This document shows, one piece after another, positions 59,925 through 64,000 of a stretch of DNA of 64,000 bases (position 1 is its first letter; every line of letters starts with the position of its first letter). The notes below the pieces were generated by a model. That model was given only the letters and a program-made list of their open reading frames with translations. It had not been told where the DNA came from and did no database searches. Location: assembly GCA_946699065.1 (NCBI GenBank), contig CAMPDV010001043.1, positions 87,012-151,011 of the forward strand, read 5' to 3'. Source of the stretch: Loxodes magnus. Its lineage: Eukaryota > Ciliophora > Karyorelictea > Loxodida > Loxodidae. A program made the position numbers and the translations under genes.

Positions 59925-62900
59925 TGATTATTTAATGAAGGAGCGTTCAGTAATTTAAACAAAATTAAATTAACTTAAATTAGTTTAAATCATTTTAATT
60001 AAATCTGCTTAAATTAACTTATAACTAAAACATTTCCTTTGATTACTTCCTAACTTTATTTTTATGAAAACTTTCTTCCATACTTTAGATATTTAGTCTT
60101 TAATTAGCCTTATAAACTAAAAATAAATAATAGGATTAGACAAATTAGTAATTGTTTATCTCTTGCTTAGTTATTATTTTTCAACTATTTTTCAGTTTCA
60201 GAGTCTCTATAATTTTTATTCAAATAAAATAACAAAATTAAAGGCTAATGATTTAAGATTAGGACATTAATATTTATAAAAGGTAAATAAGTATCACAAA
60301 GAGACTTTCTAAACCTTAACTATTCCAATTAAATAAATAACCTCAAACCTTTAATTTATGTTTCTTTCTTATTATATTAATGTTTATACGTTCTACATTG
60401 CAATCTATAAAAAAGCTTAACTTAAATTTTTAACAAATAAGTCAACTGCTAAAAATACATTGATACCTTTAAACTTTAGAAAGCCTAAAGTAGATTAAAA
60501 AATTTAAATTACTAAGTTAATTTTATATCTCCACAGTAACTTAAACTAAGTTATTTATTTATAAATAGCGAATAAACTAAAAATTCCATATGTCTTTACA
60601 AATTCTTTCTAGCAAAATACTCAATCTTTTAGTCTTAATCTCTTCTTATTATTTTAATCTAACTATTGCTCCAAATTTATTCTATCTGTCTATTATCTAA
60701 GAAATATAAGCTTCTAAAAGAAAAGCTATTAATACCATTTTTTTAATTATTAACTATAGATCAAACAACCCTGTTTAACTTAATTATTCTGTAATTATTG
60801 ATGCATATAGGTGAATTTCTACTTGTCATAGGATACAAGGATATATGTTAAAATGATGATAATGGTTGACAATTGATTTATTATATTTATATATATCTAA
60901 AGAATAAAGCGGGATTGTTAGTTTCCTTTATTTAGGGAAAAGTATTAAAAAAATTAAAAACATTATAGTTAAAGAAGCATCAAATAAAGCTAGATCTTGG
61001 ATATTTTATATCTTTAAGTTTTAAATTTTTAAGCTATTGAATCAGTTAAATAAATTTTAAATCTAGCTTTAGGCAAATGTGCAAAAGAGATTTTTCTTAA
61101 AATAATCATTTTAGAAATAAAAAAGGAGAAGGAAAATTTGATTATTTGATTGAAGGTTAAACTAATATTTTAAAGAAAGTTAAAGAACCTACTTATAAAC
61201 TAATTTAATGTAAATAATAGCTATGCTTTATACTTTTAAAAATAGAAAGAAAAACTAAATATGAAAATTAGAAATTGTATGCTGTTTTAATGAAATAGTA
61301 AAATATAGAATGTTTAAATTTAATTTAAAGGAATAGAGTAGATTAACATCTACAAACACAAATCTACAATATGATGCATATTATGCAAATATTCTTAATT
61401 ATTATAAAGCTTTTTCCTTAAGAATAATAACAAATAGCAAATCATTAGCTGTATTTTCATTATTTTATCAGTTTATCTTACAGTTTTTCTAAACTTAGAA
61501 TTACTAAAAACTTAGCAAATTACTAAGTTCTAATATATTTTAGTAAATCCACTTTAGGAAAAGCATTCAATCATTTTGCTTTTCTTATCATTTTATAAAA
61601 TTATAAAATTTCAGGGTTAATATCCCTAGGCTATGTAAATTCAGGCAGAGAAACAAAAATTTTATAAGATTATTTAGATAGAAAGCTCTTAATTAATAAT
61701 TTAACCTTTCAACAAATATCATCTAAAATTTTGCTAAAATCCAAAATAATTTTTATTTTCTGGATAGCTAATTTGATTATTTCCTATAGAAGGTATCAAT
61801 CTATTACAACAAGAAAATTAATTGAATGCTTAACAATATCATGATCTAATTATAAACTTATTAGGGAATAATAAAGTCTAAAATATACCTAAAATACAAT
61901 TATTAACATAAGCAATTTTATTCTAAAGCTTAAATTAAAATAAACTAACAGCAACTATAAATTAATAATTATTTAGAGAAACAACCTAAACTAATGTAAA
62001 GTTTCAGATAATTAAATTTTAAAAAGCATGCTGCTAGTTCAATTATTTAAAAGAATTATTATGATATATAAAAAAAGGTAAATAAAAATTCAATTAGATA
62101 ACCTAATCTAGACATTTTCAAAGAAAAATATTCAAAATCAGTTTTTCTTTTTTTCGATATCTTGATCTACTTAGTCTAATTAAAAAAAAAGGAAACAACT
62201 ATAAAGTTATTAAGAGTATTTAATATTAAAGAGGAAAATAAATAGTAAGAAGAGGAAAGAAGTATTAATTATAAGGAAGAAATATGAATAATTTAGTTTA
62301 TAGTAGAAGAATTAAAGTTTACTTTAACAAATAGTTAAATTTTACATTTTTAAAAACCTAGAAGATCCTTTAGAAAATGTGGTTTTATAAAGTAATTGAA
62401 TATTTTATTTATAAATCAACAAATAAAAAATATTATGAACTTTCGAATATAATGTTTACTCAATTATCTAGGTGAATGATGATATCTCCTCTTAATCATA
62501 AAGTAAATTATTTTATCTTCATACAATTAGATATAACCTTAAATAGATATAATATATTAATTTAATATATACTAGAAGCTTTTAGTAAATTTTTATATAA
62601 TTGAAATAAAGAAATTGATAAGCAGGATCTTAAAATTAAAAAAAATCTATTTTTATTTAAAAAATAAAAGCTACTAAATTTCATTTTAATTTAGGAAAAA
62701 AAATGTAAAAAATAATAAGCTAATGTTTAAAATTTATCATTAAATTTACTTATATCTTTGATTGATATTTTAAATTATAATATACATAATAAACTCTATC
62801 AGTTATGTGTATAATACAACCTGTTTACATTTATTAAATTTTCTTTTCTTCTAACTTTTTCTTCCTTCAAAAATATATTAAATTTAAAAATTTGGTTTCT

Positions 62901-62949
62901 CTAATCATATGTTTCGATTTTTCGATTTTTTAAATTTAAATTTAAACTA
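59925..62949. other. AT-rich stretch, nothing recognised
   Basis: AT-rich. A plus-strand stretch near 60910-61060 (GIVSFLYLGKSIKKIKN) is faintly protein-like but has no family. No repeats shared with other parts were noticed. Confidence 0.35.
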
Positions 62950-64000
62950 AAAGAGTTTTTTGACGTCTTTAATTGCAAGAATTGTTTCTTTCAATTATAG
63001 AAGTTAGTAAATGTTTTTAAATAGTTTTTTAATCTTGTTTACATTTCATCATTTTTCTTTAATTAGTTCTTCTTTCTATTCATCTTTAGCTTCTTCCTTT
63101 TTTGCTTTCTCCATTTCTAGAATCTCAAGTCTCCTTGTCATTAGCTTCTTATGAAATATTTTGATCTAAAGTCTAAATACTCCAATTTAGACCTTGAAAA
63201 TGAGTTTAGATATTCTTGATCGTATAGTATAAGGCGCCTTAAGTCATAATTTCCGATCTTTTCCGATAATAAATTCATTATATTAGAATAGTACACACAT
63301 TTAAAGATATGCTCGAAAGTTTCATACTCTCCACACATACAAAAGGGATTATCAATGGGGTAATGACGATCTTAAAGATCCTTACGGAAATTATAAGTTT
63401 AGGTTCTAAGTTTATATATACTGATAATTTCTCGACTATACTATTTGTTTAATTTAGTATAAGTAATTTGTGGAAATTGTTAAAGATTACCAAATTATTC
63501 AGTATATACTTTAGCTGTTTTCATTCTCATAAATTTTTTAGTAGCTACTTTGTAGAAATATTGTTGTATTTTTTCTCTTACATGTTTAGTAAAAGTTTTA
63601 AGATTGGTATTATTCTATTAATTCTGCAGATCGATATTATAAAGGTCTGATAATTGCTACACTTAATCGTAGTATTGAAATCCTTTTTTCCATATATTAA
63701 TGAAAAGAGAGCCTATTGTTGATCTTGGAAAATCAATATTTTCTTATTTAATTTTATGGTAGAATCTGAAGAATTTTATAGCCATAATGTGCTTAAAGGG
63801 TAATCAATTCAGGTCTATATAACATGATTCATTAAATGTTGAAGTTGCTACTTAAAAAGCTTTTCTTGAAATTAATCTCATGCTTGATTCTATTTTGTTC
63901 AAAACTCCAATTACTCCTTTTTGGATACTTCATGGTACTAAGTCTCCTCCATATTCTGCTTTAGGTAAAGTAAAAAGTCTACATAAAGTTTTAAAATGTC
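62950..64000 (-). mobile_element. Non-LTR retrotransposon, LINE A relative, C-terminal part running off the window
   Basis: Minus-strand LINE related to 29330-32660. It has PKAEYGGDLVPW-SIQKG, ARKAF-like SRKAFQVATSTFNE, YIDLNW-LPFKHIMAIKFF, the C-terminal Cys/His motif CGEYETFEHIFKC, DLRRLILYDQEYLNSF and a Glu/Lys-rich end with tandem TGA TGA near 63048. Two TGA codons (63930-63932 and 63804-63806) align with TGA codons of LINE A at 31635 and 31761, both at Trp-like places. Protein similarity is clear but DNA is well diverged, so the two are old relatives. The reverse transcriptase core lies beyond the window. Confidence 0.8.

Overview
The window looks like nuclear DNA of a ciliate-type protist. 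By eye it is roughly four-fifths A+T. No gene can be read with the standard code, but several read cleanly when TAA/TAG are glutamine and TGA is tryptophan. A MYB gene has TAA at the invariant Gln of the QCRERW motif. A MORN-repeat gene, a beta-helix membrane protein and kelch repeats carry TGA exactly where their families have Trp, alongside TGG at equivalent places. All three usual stop codons are therefore sense. Such codes are known in karyorelict ciliates (Loxodes and relatives, UAR=Gln, UGA=Trp or stop) and in the heterotrich Condylostoma, which are the best guesses for the lineage. Tetrahymena or Paramecium, where UGA is a strict stop, do not fit. With no stop codons every frame is open, so gene ends are uncertain and coding calls rest on motifs, composition and frame-consistent length.

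Layout. 1-6050: decayed coding pieces (a broken MORN gene, unidentified fragments, a gene cut off at 6052) and a zinc-knuckle ORF1-like element. 6052-13133: a large inverted repeat with two head-to-head RING-kelch genes at its outer ends and a 3.7 kb middle that has collected SINE-like and ORF1-like insertions. 13134-15600: dispersed AT-rich repeat, a SINE and a LINE fragment. 16087-17596: a MORN-repeat protein with an MGCC lipid-anchor start. 18560-23590: a second, half copy of the RING-kelch module with two zinc-knuckle elements. 24841-26313: an intact, different RING-finger gene. 27690-42510: a retroelement-rich block with LINE A, a third partial RING-kelch module, LINE B and several SINE-like elements ending in the same tail as LINE B. 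44206-49728: a 1,840-codon beta-helix/multi-pass membrane protein gene. 50640-51600: coding-like sequence of unclear frame. 52760-52995: a fragment of large-subunit rRNA. 59039-59920: an R2R3-MYB protein. 62950-64000: the end of a LINE A relative that runs off the window.

How the parts relate. The best-supported host genes are the two RING proteins at 6181 and 24841, the MORN protein, the beta-helix protein and the MYB protein. Most of the rest is a community of mobile or repeated DNA. LINE B supplies a 3-prime tail that several SINE-like families share, so LINE B probably mobilised them. A zinc-knuckle ORF occurs five times without a recognisable reverse transcriptase next to it. The RING-kelch module is repeated three times in whole or half form, and its uninterrupted copies serve as empty sites that date insertions in the others. 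Long stretches between these items are AT-rich with no gene I can support.
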